64,000 nt of DNA, taken from Micromonospora_J zhanjiangensis (GTDB lineage: Bacteria > Actinomycetota > Actinomycetes > Mycobacteriales > Micromonosporaceae). The stretch covers positions 12,611 through 76,610 of the forward strand of contig NZ_JBHSBN010000031.1 of assembly GCF_042650605.1 (NCBI RefSeq), given 5' to 3'. Under the pieces are notes generated by a model, which saw nothing but the letters and a program-made list of their open reading frames with translations, was not told where the DNA came from and made no database searches. Both the position numbers and the translations under genes were made by a program. Of this stretch, positions 1 to 8,015 are shown in pieces (positions within the stretch are counted from its first letter, which is position 1; the number at the start of each line of letters is the position of its first letter).

Positions 1-98
1 CAGTCATGCACCCGGATCCTAGGCGCCGCCGGCCGCCCTCGCCGGCAGCCACCGTCACACCGCCGGACTCCCGGCCCCCCAGGCTGGCCAGCGCGCCA

Positions 99-146
99 GG
101 CTGGGTGCGTTTGTTGCTCCTCCAGTGACAACAAACGCACCCAGCC
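99..146. repeat. Perfect 18-bp inverted repeat, intergenic hairpin
   Basis: Arms 99-116 and 129-146 are perfectly complementary around a 12-base loop. The arm contains GGGTGCGTTTGTTG. No T-run follows. It lies in the leader of the SDR gene, so it may be a terminator of a gene to the left or a dispersed palindromic element like the one at 54528. The structure is certain; its role is not. Confidence 0.75.
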
Positions 147-192
147 GGCGAGGAGGTGGGCCGGCGAGCGCGCCGAGTGCGGCTGCGGCATC

Positions 193-951
193 ATGGCCGG
201 CATGACTGGACGAGCGGTGCTGGTGACCGGGGCTTCCCGGGGGATCGGTCGGGCCTGCGCGGCGGCGTTCGCCGCCGGCGGGGACCGGGTGGCGGTCCAC
301 CATCGGGACTCCGGGCCGCTGGCCGAGCAGGTCCGCGACGCGCTGCCCGGGGACGGGCACGTGGTGGTCCGGGCCGACCTGGCCGACCCGGACCAGGTAC
401 GCGCCATGGTGGACGAGGCCGCCGAGCGGCTCGGCGGGCTGGACGTACTGGTCAACAACGCCGGGGTCTTCACGCCGCACCACATCCTGGAGACCTCGTA
501 CGAGCAGTGGCAGCGCGAGTGGCGGCGCACCCTGGACACGAACCTGGTCGGGCCGGCCAACGCGGCCTGGTGCGCGGTCCGGCACATGCGCGAGCGCGGC
601 GGCGGGCGGATCGTCAACGTCTCGTCCCGGGGTGCCTTCCGCGGCGAGCCGAGCCAGCCCGGGTACGCCGCGAGCAAGGCCGGTCTCAACGCCCTGGGTC
701 AGTCCCTGGCCCGGGCGCTCGGCCAGTACGGGATCGCGGTCGCCACCGTGGCACCCGGCTACGTGGCGACGGACATGGCGAGCGACCGGATCGACGCCGA
801 CGGGGAGGCGATCCGGGCGCAGAGCCCGTTCAACCGGGTGGCCCGGCCGGAGGAGATCGCCGCCGCGGTGCACTGGCTCGCCTCCCCCGAGGCGGAATGG
901 GCCTCCGGCACCGTCGTCGACCTCAACGGCGCCTCCTACCTGCGCACCTGA
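193..951 (+). CDS. SDR family NAD(P)-dependent oxidoreductase
   Basis: A 252-residue short-chain dehydrogenase/reductase of the FabG-like classical type. The cofactor-binding glycine motif TGASRGIG is at residues 12-19, NNAG at 88-91, the catalytic serine in NVSS near 144, and the YxxxK pair at Tyr158/Lys162. This is a complete Rossmann enzyme expected to reduce or oxidise a keto/hydroxy group in the cytoplasm with NAD(P)H. The substrate cannot be told from sequence, and fabG itself is unlikely because no fatty-acid genes are adjacent. ATG 193 and ATG 202 are both possible starts; neither has a Shine-Dalgarno sequence. It converges on rsmE. Confidence 0.9.
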   Translation: MAGMTGRAVLVTGASRGIGRACAAAFAAGGDRVAVHHRDSGPLAEQVRDALPGDGHVVVRADLADPDQVRAMVDEAAERLGGLDVLVNNAGVFTPHHILETSYEQWQREWRRTLDTNLVGPANAAWCAVRHMRERGGGRIVNVSSRGAFRGEPSQPGYAASKAGLNALGQSLARALGQYGIAVATVAPGYVATDMASDRIDADGEAIRAQSPFNRVARPEEIAAAVHWLASPEAEWASGTVVDLNGASYLRT

Positions 952-985
952 CCCCGACGCACGACCTCCGCCGGGAGGGCCGCGG

Positions 986-1720
986 TCACCAGCGGCCGAG
1001 GCGGGCGGCGAGCACGGACAGCGCCGCCACCCCGGCCGTCGAGGTGCGCAGCACCTCCGGGCCGAGCCGCACCGGCACCCCGCCGGCCGCGGCCAGCCGG
1101 GCCAACTCGTCCGGCGAGATGCCGCCTTCCGGCCCGATCACCAGGACGATCTCCCCGTCGGTCGGCAGGTCCACCCGGCTCAGCGGGACCGACGCCTCCT
1201 CGTGCAACACGTACGCCCCGGCCGCCGCGCCGACCCGGTCGGCCACCTGGGCGGTGGAGCAGGACGGGTCGCCGGACACCACCGGGAGCCACGGCCGGCG
1301 GGACTGTTTGGCCGCCTCGCGGGCGGTGGCCGCCCACTTGTCCCGGGCCCGCCCGCCGCGTTCGCCGCGCCACTGGACCACCGAGCGGGCCGCCGCCCAG
1401 GGCACGATCTCGTCCACGCCGACCTCGGTCATCGCCTGCACGGCCAACTCGCCCCGGTCGCCCTTGGCGATGCCCTGGGCGACCACCAGCCGCGGGTCGG
1501 GCGGATCGGCGTACCGGCGGGAGGTGACGGTGAGGTCGAGGGTGCCCTTGCCGACGGAGACGACCTCGGCGGTGGCCGTGCCGCCGCGCCCGTCGGCGAG
1601 GAGCAACTCCTCGCCGACGCGCAGCCGTTGCACGGTGGCCGCGTGGTGCCCCTCCGGGCCGGCCAGGGTGTACGAGTCGGCCGGCGGCAGCGACCCGACC
1701 AGGAACAGCGGCGCGCTCAC
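986..1720 (-). CDS. rsmE: 16S rRNA (uracil-1498-N3)-methyltransferase RsmE
   Basis: The 244-residue product matches the RsmE/SPOUT family, which methylates N3 of U1498 in the decoding region of 16S rRNA using S-adenosylmethionine. The C-terminal trefoil-knot signature IGPEGGISPDE lies near residue 195 and is followed by LGPEVLRTSTAGVAAL, the SAM-binding knot. The N-terminal PUA-like part begins with a typical GPEGHHAATVQRLR segment. The GTG start at 1720 lies 11 bases after the dnaJ stop, so it is probably cotranscribed as hrcA-dnaJ-rsmE, the usual actinobacterial order. Confidence 0.96.
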   Translation of the reverse strand: MSAPLFLVGSLPPADSYTLAGPEGHHAATVQRLRVGEELLLADGRGGTATAEVVSVGKGTLDLTVTSRRYADPPDPRLVVAQGIAKGDRGELAVQAMTEVGVDEIVPWAAARSVVQWRGERGGRARDKWAATAREAAKQSRRPWLPVVSGDPSCSTAQVADRVGAAAGAYVLHEEASVPLSRVDLPTDGEIVLVIGPEGGISPDELARLAAAGGVPVRLGPEVLRTSTAGVAALSVLAARLGRW

Positions 1721-1731
1721 CCGGTCGGGTC

Positions 1732-2877
1732 TCAGCCGTGCCCGTTGAAGGCGTCCCGCATCCGGGAGAAGAAGCCGCCCTGCTTGGTCAGCTCGGCGAT
1801 CTCCTCGCCCCGGGTCTTGGCGAAGTCGCGCAGCATCCGCTCCTGGTCGGCGTCGAGCTTGGTCGGGGTACGCACGTCCAGGTGCACGTAGAGGTCACCC
1901 CGCCCGGTGCCGCGCAGGTGCGGTACGCCCCGGGCCCGCAGCCGCAGCGTGCTGCCCGGCTGGGTGCCCGCCTTGACGTCGACCGTCTCCTCGCTGTCCA
2001 GCGTCTTGATGGTCAACCGGGTGCCCAGGGCCGCTGCGGTCATCGGGACGGTGACCCGGCAGTGCAGGTCGTCGCCCTTGCGGGAGTAGACGTCGTGCAC
2101 CCGCTCGTGGATCTCCACGTACAGGTCGCCCGCGGTGCCGCCGCCCGGGCCGACCTCGCCCTGCTGGGCGAGCCGGATCCGCATGCCGTCCTCGACCCCG
2201 GCCGGGATCTTGACGGTGAGCGACCGCCGGGTACGGACCCGGCCGTCGCCCGCGCAGGTGGCACACGGGTGCGGGATGACCGTGCCGTAGCCCTGGCAGA
2301 CCGTGCACGGCCGGGACGAGACGACCTGGCCGAGGAAGGTGCGCTGGACCGACTGGACCTCGCCGCGCCCGCCGCACGCCTCGCAGGTGGCCAGGTGGGT
2401 GCCGGCCGCCGTGCCGGCGCCGGAGCAGGTGGTGCAGAGCACCGCCGTGTCGACGGTGATCGGCGCCTCCACCCCGAAGGCGGTCTCGTGCAGGTCCAGT
2501 TCGAGCCGGATGATCGCGTCGGCGCCCGGCCGGGTACGCGGTCGCGGCCCGCGCCCGGCACCGCCGCCGGCGGCCCCGAAGAACGCGTCCATGATGTCCT
2601 GGAACCCGACGAACGGACCGGCACCGCCCGGGCCGGCCGGGCCGGCACCGCCGCCGCCCGGGGCCAGCGGATCGCCGCCCAGGTCGACGATCTGCCGCTT
2701 CTTGTCGTCGGAGAGGACCTCGTACGCCGCGTTGATGTCCTTGAACCGGTCGTGCGCCGCCGGATCCGGGTTCACGTCCGGGTGGTACTGCCGCGCCAGC
2801 TTGCGGTAGGCGCGCTTGATCTCGTCGTCGGACGCGTCCCGGCTGACGCCGAGGATGCCGTAGTAGTCCTTGGTCAC
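1732..2877 (-). CDS. dnaJ: Molecular chaperone DnaJ (HrcA-linked copy)
   Basis: About 381 residues. J domain at residues 1-65 with the HPD motif (QYHPDVNPD), then a Gly-rich linker, four CxxCxGxG zinc repeats (CTTCSGAG, CEACGGRG, CTVCQGYG, CATCAGDG) and the C-terminal substrate-binding domains. It is the Hsp40 co-chaperone that stimulates DnaK ATPase and delivers unfolded clients. I chose GTG 2877 because the family begins at the equivalent of xxKDYYGILGV; ATG 2895 in the same frame is the alternative. It lies just downstream of hrcA and is probably under CIRCE control. Confidence 0.95.
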   Translation of the reverse strand: MTKDYYGILGVSRDASDDEIKRAYRKLARQYHPDVNPDPAAHDRFKDINAAYEVLSDDKKRQIVDLGGDPLAPGGGGAGPAGPGGAGPFVGFQDIMDAFFGAAGGGAGRGPRPRTRPGADAIIRLELDLHETAFGVEAPITVDTAVLCTTCSGAGTAAGTHLATCEACGGRGEVQSVQRTFLGQVVSSRPCTVCQGYGTVIPHPCATCAGDGRVRTRRSLTVKIPAGVEDGMRIRLAQQGEVGPGGGTAGDLYVEIHERVHDVYSRKGDDLHCRVTVPMTAAALGTRLTIKTLDSEETVDVKAGTQPGSTLRLRARGVPHLRGTGRGDLYVHLDVRTPTKLDADQERMLRDFAKTRGEEIAELTKQGGFFSRMRDAFNGHG

Positions 2878-2931
2878 TGCGTTCCGTGTCCCCATGTCAA
2901 TCTCACTTGGCCGCCGGTCGTCAGGGTCGGG

Positions 2932-3957
2932 TCAGTTCTGCGCCAGCAGGTCACCGACGTAGCGTGCCACGGCACGTACGGTGGCGATGGTGCCGGGGTA
3001 GTCCATCCGGGTCGGGCCGAGTACGCCCAGCCCACCCACGATGGTGGCACCCGGGCCGTAGCCGGTGCTGACCACCGACGCGGCCCGGAGGTTGTCGATC
3101 TCGTTCTCGTCGCCGATCCGGACCCGCAACGGGGTGCTGGGTTCGATCTCGCCGATCAACTTGAGCAGGACGACCTCCTCCTCCAGCGCCTCCAGGATCG
3201 GTCGCAGGGTGCCCTGGAAGTCCAGCAGACCACCCCGGGTCAGGTTCGCGGTGCCGGCCAGCGCGATCCGCTCCTCGTGCCGCTCGACCAGGGTCTCCAG
3301 CAGCACGGTGGACAGCGTTGTCATCGCGCCGCGCAGGCCCGGACCGACCTCCTCGACCAGCGCCTGGACCAGCGGCGGGGTCTCCGACAGCCGCTTGCCG
3401 ACCAGCTTCTCGTTGACCAGCCGGCGCAGGTCGAGCACGTCGTCGGCGGGCAGCGGGGCGGGCAGTTCGACCAGCCGCTGCTCGACCCGGCCGGTGTCGG
3501 CGATCATCACGAGCATCAGCCGGGTGGTGGAGATCGGCACCAGTTCCAGGTGCCGCACCGAGGAGCGGGCCAGGCTCGGGTACTGCACGACGGCGACCTG
3601 CCGGGTCAGCTGGGCGAGCAACCGCACCGTGCGGTGCACCACGTCGTCGAGGTCGACGGCGCCGACCAGGAAGCGCTCGATCGCCCGCCGCTCGGCCGGG
3701 GTGAGCGGTTTCACCCGGGACAGCCGGTCGACGAAGAGCCGGTAGCCCCGGTCGGTGGGGACCCGGCCGGCGCTGGTGTGCGGCTGCCGGATGTAGCCCT
3801 CCTCCTCCAGCACGGCCATGTCGTTGCGGACCGTGGCCGGGGACACCCCGAGCTGGTGGCGCTCGACCAGCGCCCGGCTGCCCACCGGTTCCTGGGTGGC
3901 GACGTAGTCCTCCACGATCGCCCGCAGGACGTCGAGCTTGCGATCGTCCAGACCCAC
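2932..3957 (-). CDS. hrcA: Heat-inducible transcription repressor HrcA
   Basis: A 341-residue HrcA repressor. The N-terminal winged helix (LDDRKLDVLRAIVEDYV, then GVSPATVRNDMAVLEE) binds CIRCE, and the rest is the GAF-like and dimerisation region. It represses heat-shock chaperone genes and is inactivated by heat stress. GTG 3957 is preceded at 5 bases by GAGGGGG; GTG 3963 in frame is the alternative but overlaps that site. The frame stays open far upstream, but conservation begins here. It heads the hrcA-dnaJ-rsmE unit, with a CIRCE 64 bases upstream. Confidence 0.96.
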   Translation of the reverse strand: MGLDDRKLDVLRAIVEDYVATQEPVGSRALVERHQLGVSPATVRNDMAVLEEEGYIRQPHTSAGRVPTDRGYRLFVDRLSRVKPLTPAERRAIERFLVGAVDLDDVVHRTVRLLAQLTRQVAVVQYPSLARSSVRHLELVPISTTRLMLVMIADTGRVEQRLVELPAPLPADDVLDLRRLVNEKLVGKRLSETPPLVQALVEEVGPGLRGAMTTLSTVLLETLVERHEERIALAGTANLTRGGLLDFQGTLRPILEALEEEVVLLKLIGEIEPSTPLRVRIGDENEIDNLRAASVVSTGYGPGATIVGGLGVLGPTRMDYPGTIATVRAVARYVGDLLAQN

Positions 3958-4002
3958 TGTCACCCCCTCGCCGCCGGCGCGGCGTACCGCCCCTCCGAGA
4001 CT

Positions 4003-4047
4003 CTGGCACTCGAATGCACTCTGGCACTCGAATGTAACGAGTGCCAG
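4003..4047. promoter_or_regulatory. CIRCE operator with an extra left half-site
   Basis: Bases 4021-4047 read CTGGCACTC, nine bases, GAGTGCCAG: a perfect 9-9-9 CIRCE inverted repeat differing from the consensus TTAGCACTC-N9-GAGTGCTAA only in the outer bases. A second CTGGCACTC at 4003-4011 begins an 18-base imperfect direct repeat of the left arm and part of the spacer. It lies upstream of hrcA on the minus strand and should bind HrcA, giving autoregulation. The operator is seen directly; HrcA binding is inferred from the family. Confidence 0.93.
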
Positions 4048-4227
4048 TCTACGACGTGCTACCCGGCAGCCGCGATGATCACTCTGCGAGCAACGGCCGC
4101 TATGCGACAAGTCGGACACCCGACACCGACACCGACCGGGCGGTCGCCCCCACCTGACCGAACGGCCAGGTGGAAACGAGCGTCGACGTGCTGGCGCCGG
4201 TTGATCGGCGGTCCTACCGTGTCGTCC

Positions 4228-4878
4228 ATGACTGAACCACCTCGCCCTCCCGGAGAGGGGCACCCGGGGCCCGAGCCCGGGGACCAGAGCTCTCCGACCC
4301 CACCCCCAGCGTCCCAGCCGGCGCCGGGCGAGGCGTCCCCGCCGGGGCCCGCCGAGCCCACCGCGCCACGCTACGACGAGCCCGGCTCGTACCCGCCGCC
4401 CGGCGGGGCCACCGGCTACCCGCCGCCGGCCGGGAACCAGCCGCCCGTCGGCGGTGGCTACCCGCCGCCCGGTGGCGGGCCGTACGGTGCTCCGCCACCC
4501 GGCGGCGGGTACGGTGCCGCGGCTCCGGCCGGCTACCCGACCAACGACGACAAGACCTGGGCGTTGATCGCCCACTTCGGTGGTGCCGTCGGCGCCCTGA
4601 TCAGCTTCGGGTCGCTCGGCTTCGTCGGTCCGCTGATCGCCCACCTGGCCAAGGGCCAGCAGTCACCGACGGTGAAGGCGCACGCGGTCGCCGCGCTGAA
4701 CTTCCAGATCCTCTGGTCGATCATTTCGTTCGTGCTGCTTTTCGTCGGCTGGTGCATGTTCTACCTGCCCAACGTCGCGGTGATGGTCGTCCAGATCGTG
4801 TTCGGCATCATCGCCGGGGTGAAGGCCAACGAGGGCGGGCTGTACAAGTACCCGCTGTCGGCCAGCTTCATCAAGTGA
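4228..4878 (+). CDS. DUF4870 domain membrane protein with Pro/Gly-rich N-terminus
   Basis: 216 residues. The first ~105 are a low-complexity, cytoplasmic-looking tail of Pro, Gly and Tyr with repeated YPPPGGG-type units. The rest is a DUF4870 (Tic20-like) domain starting at DDKTWALIAHFGGAVGAL, with about three hydrophobic segments and the conserved KGQQSPTVKAHAVAALNFQ stretch. Function is unknown. ATG 4228 is taken as start; GTG 4219, with GGCGGT 6-7 bases upstream, is an equally good alternative. It is divergent from hrcA and followed by a strong terminator. Confidence 0.88.
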   Translation: MTEPPRPPGEGHPGPEPGDQSSPTPPPASQPAPGEASPPGPAEPTAPRYDEPGSYPPPGGATGYPPPAGNQPPVGGGYPPPGGGPYGAPPPGGGYGAAAPAGYPTNDDKTWALIAHFGGAVGALISFGSLGFVGPLIAHLAKGQQSPTVKAHAVAALNFQILWSIISFVLLFVGWCMFYLPNVAVMVVQIVFGIIAGVKANEGGLYKYPLSASFIK

Positions 4879-4885
4879 CCTGACC

Positions 4886-4920
4886 GGGTGCGTCCACGGT
4901 CGCCGATCGTGGACGCACCC
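4886..4920. terminator. Hairpin terminator between DUF4870 gene and hemW
   Basis: GGGTGCGTCCACG at 4886-4898 pairs perfectly with CGTGGACGCACCC at 4908-4920 around a 9-base loop, 7 bases after the DUF4870 stop. There is no U-tract, as is common in GC-rich actinobacteria. It sits between convergent genes and could work in both directions. A 20-base direct repeat (4941-4960 and 4966-4985) follows. Confidence 0.75.
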
Positions 4921-4995
4921 CGCCTCCGTCGGCCCGGGACGACAGCACGCGGTCCCGGCCGAGGCGACAGCACGCGGTCCCGGCCCGGGCGGTGC

Positions 4996-6219
4996 TCAGG
5001 GCAGCAGATCGCGGACCACGGCATCGGCGAGCAGCCGACCACGCAGGGTGAGCACCGCCCGGCCGGCGGCGTGCGCGGCCGGCTCCAGCAGGCCGTCGGC
5101 CAGCGCCCGGTCCGCGTACGGCTGCTGGGCCGGGGCGACCGCCGACAGCGGCAGCCCGTCGGCCAGCCGCAGCCGCAGCATCACGTCCTCGACGTGCCGG
5201 TCGGCGGCGGTGAGCAGTTCCCGGGCCAGACCGGGCGACCGGCCGGCGGCCAGCCGGGACGCGTACGCGGTCGGGTGCTTGACGTTCCACCAGCGGACCC
5301 CGCCGACGTGGCTGTGCGCCCCCGGCCCGAGGCCCCACCAGTCCCCGCCGGTCCAGTAGAGCAGGTTGTGTCGGCACCGGGCCGCCGCCGAGGTGGCCCA
5401 GTTGGACACCTCGTACCAGGAGAAGCCGGCCGCCGTCAGGGCGGCCTCCGCGGCCAGGTACCGGTCCGCGGCCACGTCGTCCGACGGGTACGGCAGCTCG
5501 CCCCGGCGCATCCGGGCGGCCAGCCGGGTGCCGTCCTCGACGATCAGGGCGTACGCGCTGACGTGGTCCACCCCGGCGGCGGTGACCCGGGCCAGCGACT
5601 GCGCGAAGTCGTCCGCGCTCTCCCCCGGCGTGCCGTAGATCAGGTCCAGGTTGACGTGGTCGAACCCGGCCTCCCGGGCCTCGGTCGCGGCGGCGGTGGC
5701 CCGGCCCGGCGAGTGGGTCCGGTCGAGGATCGCCAGCACCCCCGGCGCGGCCGACTGCATGCCCAGCGAGATGCGGGTGTAGCCGGCGGCCCGCAGCGCC
5801 TTCAGCGACTCCGGCGTCACCGACTCCGGGTTCGCCTCGGTGGTCACCTCGGCGTCGGCCGCCAGCCCCCAGGTCGCGTCGATGGCGGCCAGGATCCGGG
5901 CCAGGTCGTCCGGCGGCAGCAGGGTCGGGGTGCCGCCGCCGACGAAGACGGTGTCCACCCGGGCCGGCGGGGCCTCGTCGAGCACCCGGGCGGCCAGCGC
6001 CAGCTCGGCCAGCACGGTGTCGGCGTACGTGTCCCGGCTCGCCCCGCCGCCCAGTTCGCTCGCCGTGTACGTGTTGAAGTCGCAGTAACCGCACCGGCTG
6101 GCGCAGAACGGGACGTGCAGGTACACGCCGAAGCCGCGCGCGCCGGTCGAGGCGAGCGCGGCGGGCGGCAGGGACCCGTCGTCGGGTACCGGTTCACCGT
6201 CTGGGAGCAGGCCGGGCAT
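4996..6219 (-). CDS. hemW: HemW-like radical SAM heme chaperone (coproporphyrinogen oxidase-like)
   Basis: 407 residues. The radical-SAM cluster motif CASRCGYC has cysteines at 39, 43 and 46, and the HemN-like context HVPFCASRCGYCDFNTY is clear. The GGGTPTLLP motif follows near residue 92. The CxxxCxxC is the HemW form rather than true HemN, so the protein probably inserts heme into apoproteins rather than decarboxylating coproporphyrinogen. It is often annotated as oxygen-independent coproporphyrinogen III oxidase. It is divergent from the crotonase-like gene with 17 bases between starts. Confidence 0.93.
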   Translation of the reverse strand: MPGLLPDGEPVPDDGSLPPAALASTGARGFGVYLHVPFCASRCGYCDFNTYTASELGGGASRDTYADTVLAELALAARVLDEAPPARVDTVFVGGGTPTLLPPDDLARILAAIDATWGLAADAEVTTEANPESVTPESLKALRAAGYTRISLGMQSAAPGVLAILDRTHSPGRATAAATEAREAGFDHVNLDLIYGTPGESADDFAQSLARVTAAGVDHVSAYALIVEDGTRLAARMRRGELPYPSDDVAADRYLAAEAALTAAGFSWYEVSNWATSAAARCRHNLLYWTGGDWWGLGPGAHSHVGGVRWWNVKHPTAYASRLAAGRSPGLARELLTAADRHVEDVMLRLRLADGLPLSAVAPAQQPYADRALADGLLEPAAHAAGRAVLTLRGRLLADAVVRDLLP

Positions 6220-6236
6220 CCGACTATTGTGCCGGC

Positions 6237-7025
6237 ATGACTGCCGCCACCGATCCGCTCGTCCGCGTCGTCACCAGCGCCGGTGTGAGCACCCTCACCC
6301 TGGACAGCCCGCACAACCGCAACGCGCTGTCCACGCCGCTGATGACCCAGCTGCTGGCCGCGCTGGCCGGGGCGGTCGCCGACGACGCCGTACGGGTGGT
6401 GGTGCTCTCGCACACCGGCCCGGTGTTCTGCTCCGGCGCCGACCTGAAGGAGACCGCGGCGGCGTACGCCTCCGGCACGGTGCCGGCCGGCCTGCTCGGT
6501 GACGTGCTCGCGGCGGTCTGGGAGTGCCCCAAGCCGGTGCTGGCCCGGGTGGCCGGGCCGGCCCGGGCCGGCGGGCTGGGCCTGATCGCGGCGGCCGACC
6601 TGGCGGTCTGCGCCGAGACCGCCACCTTCGCCTTCACCGAGGTACGGATCGGGGTGATCCCGGCGGTCATCTCGGCCACGGTGCTGCGCCGGTTGCAGCC
6701 GCGCGCGGCGGCGGAGCTCTACCTGACCGGTGAGACGTTCGACGGGCGGCGGGCCGCGCAGGTCGGCCTGGTCACCTCGGCGGTCCCGGACGACGCGCTG
6801 GATGAGGCGGTGGCGGCGGTGTGCGGGTCGCTGGTCCGGGGCGCCCCGGGCGCGTTGGCCGGCGCCAAGGAGCTGCTCCGCCGGCCGGCCGAGCCGGAGC
6901 TGCGCGCCGAGCTGGCCGCGCTGTCCGCCCTCTCCACCGGCTACTTCCTGTCCGCCGAGGGCCGGGAGGGAGTGGCGGCGTTCCGGGAGAAGCGCCCGGC
7001 GAGCTGGGTGCCCGGCACGAGCTGA
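6237..7025 (+). CDS. Enoyl-CoA hydratase/isomerase family protein (crotonase fold)
   Basis: 262 residues. Oxyanion-hole segments CSGADLKE and ARAGGLGLIAAADLAV are present. One of the two classical catalytic glutamates (the FTEVRIGVIPA region) is kept, but the Glu expected in the GGGCE-like segment is replaced by glycine (GGLGL). FTEVRIGVIPAVIS resembles methylglutaconyl-CoA hydratase (LiuC-like) enzymes of leucine breakdown; that is an inference from motif similarity. A -10-like TATTGT at 6225-6230 ends 6 bases before ATG 6237, so the mRNA may be leaderless. No acyl-CoA dehydrogenase is adjacent. Confidence 0.9.
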   Translation: MTAATDPLVRVVTSAGVSTLTLDSPHNRNALSTPLMTQLLAALAGAVADDAVRVVVLSHTGPVFCSGADLKETAAAYASGTVPAGLLGDVLAAVWECPKPVLARVAGPARAGGLGLIAAADLAVCAETATFAFTEVRIGVIPAVISATVLRRLQPRAAAELYLTGETFDGRRAAQVGLVTSAVPDDALDEAVAAVCGSLVRGAPGALAGAKELLRRPAEPELRAELAALSALSTGYFLSAEGREGVAAFREKRPASWVPGTS

Positions 7026-7121
7026 CCGGCAATTGCCGTGAACCCGGGCAAAGGAATTTCGCTCTGCTGCCCGGTGGTGATTCCGTCGTACGCTGGGGCG
7101 ACTGCGGGCAGGAGGTGCGGG

Positions 7122-7979
7122 TTGCGGACTCGGGCGGTGGTGGCGACGACGGTCGCTCTCTCGGCGGTCGCGGCGTTCGGCGTGTTCCTCTCCTCCCGGC
7201 ACTTCGGGGTGAAGTTCCCGCTCCGGGTCAGCGCCCCGGGCTGCGTCGTGGAGGCCGAAGGGCGGGTGAGCCTCGACGCGACCCAGATGGCGAACGCGGC
7301 CACCATCGCCGCGATCGGCGCCCGCCGCAAGATGCCGGAACAGGCCGTGGTGGTCGCCCTGGCCACCGCCTACCAGGAGTCCCGGCTGGAGAACCTGGAG
7401 GGCGGCGACCGCGACTCGGTGGGCCTGTTCCAGCAACGACCGAGCCAGGGCTGGGGCACGCCGGAGCAGATCCGCGACCCGCGGTACGCGGCCAACAAGT
7501 TCTACAGTGCCCTGAACAAGGTGCGCGGCTGGCAGCAGATGCGGATCACCGACGCCGCGCAGGCGGTGCAGCGGTCCGCCTACCCCACCGCGTACCAGCA
7601 GTGGGCGAACCAGTCGGCGGTGCTGGCCCGGGCGTTGCTGGGCAACGCCACCGGCGCGGTCGCCTGCACGGTCGGCCGGGAGCCGGCGATGCGCGGGGAC
7701 GCGGCGACCGCCGCGCTCAGCAGCGGCCTGGCTCTCGACTGGGGCCGGGTGCAGACGGGCACGCCGGCCGAACTGGCCGGCCTGACCGTGCCGGCCGCGG
7801 ACGCCCAGTCCGGCTGGCGCTACGCGCACTGGCTGGTGTCACACGCCGGTGACCACGGGGTCAAGCGGGTGCGGTTCGGCGATCTGCAGTGGACGGCGCG
7901 CGACGGCGACTGGGCCCGGATCTCCGACGGCGCGCCGACACCGGATTGGGTCATCGCCGAGGTCTTCGCCGACACCTGA
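7122..7979 (+). CDS. Secreted/membrane-anchored lysozyme-like (transglycosylase-fold) protein
   Basis: 285 residues. TTG 7122 is chosen because GGAGG lies 6 bases upstream; the frame extends back to GTG 7038 without such a site. An N-terminal hydrophobic segment (AVVATTVALSAVAAFGVFL) serves as signal or anchor. The core VALATAYQESRLENL, then DSVGLFQQRPSQGWGT, resembles goose-type lysozyme/lytic transglycosylase domains, with the Glu of QESRL as probable acid catalyst. It may cleave cell-wall peptidoglycan, but actinobacterial relatives are mostly annotated as hypothetical and activity is inferred. The C-terminal third is of unknown type. Confidence 0.82.
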   Translation: MRTRAVVATTVALSAVAAFGVFLSSRHFGVKFPLRVSAPGCVVEAEGRVSLDATQMANAATIAAIGARRKMPEQAVVVALATAYQESRLENLEGGDRDSVGLFQQRPSQGWGTPEQIRDPRYAANKFYSALNKVRGWQQMRITDAAQAVQRSAYPTAYQQWANQSAVLARALLGNATGAVACTVGREPAMRGDAATAALSSGLALDWGRVQTGTPAELAGLTVPAADAQSGWRYAHWLVSHAGDHGVKRVRFGDLQWTARDGDWARISDGAPTPDWVIAEVFADT

Positions 7980-8015
7980 CCGGTCCGGCCGGCGCGTCAC
8001 CGGCCACGGTCGGGG

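Noticed and set aside
1..7. CAGTCAT at the left edge, possible ATG start of a minus-strand gene leaving the window
   Set aside because: Only two codons are visible; an AGGA sits 9 bases upstream on that strand, but this is too little to annotate.
1738..4878. A >1000-codon plus-strand open frame across dnaJ, hrcA and the DUF4870 gene
   Set aside because: Only its end is real (the DUF4870 gene); the rest is antisense to conserved dnaJ and hrcA. Very high GC opens long false frames.
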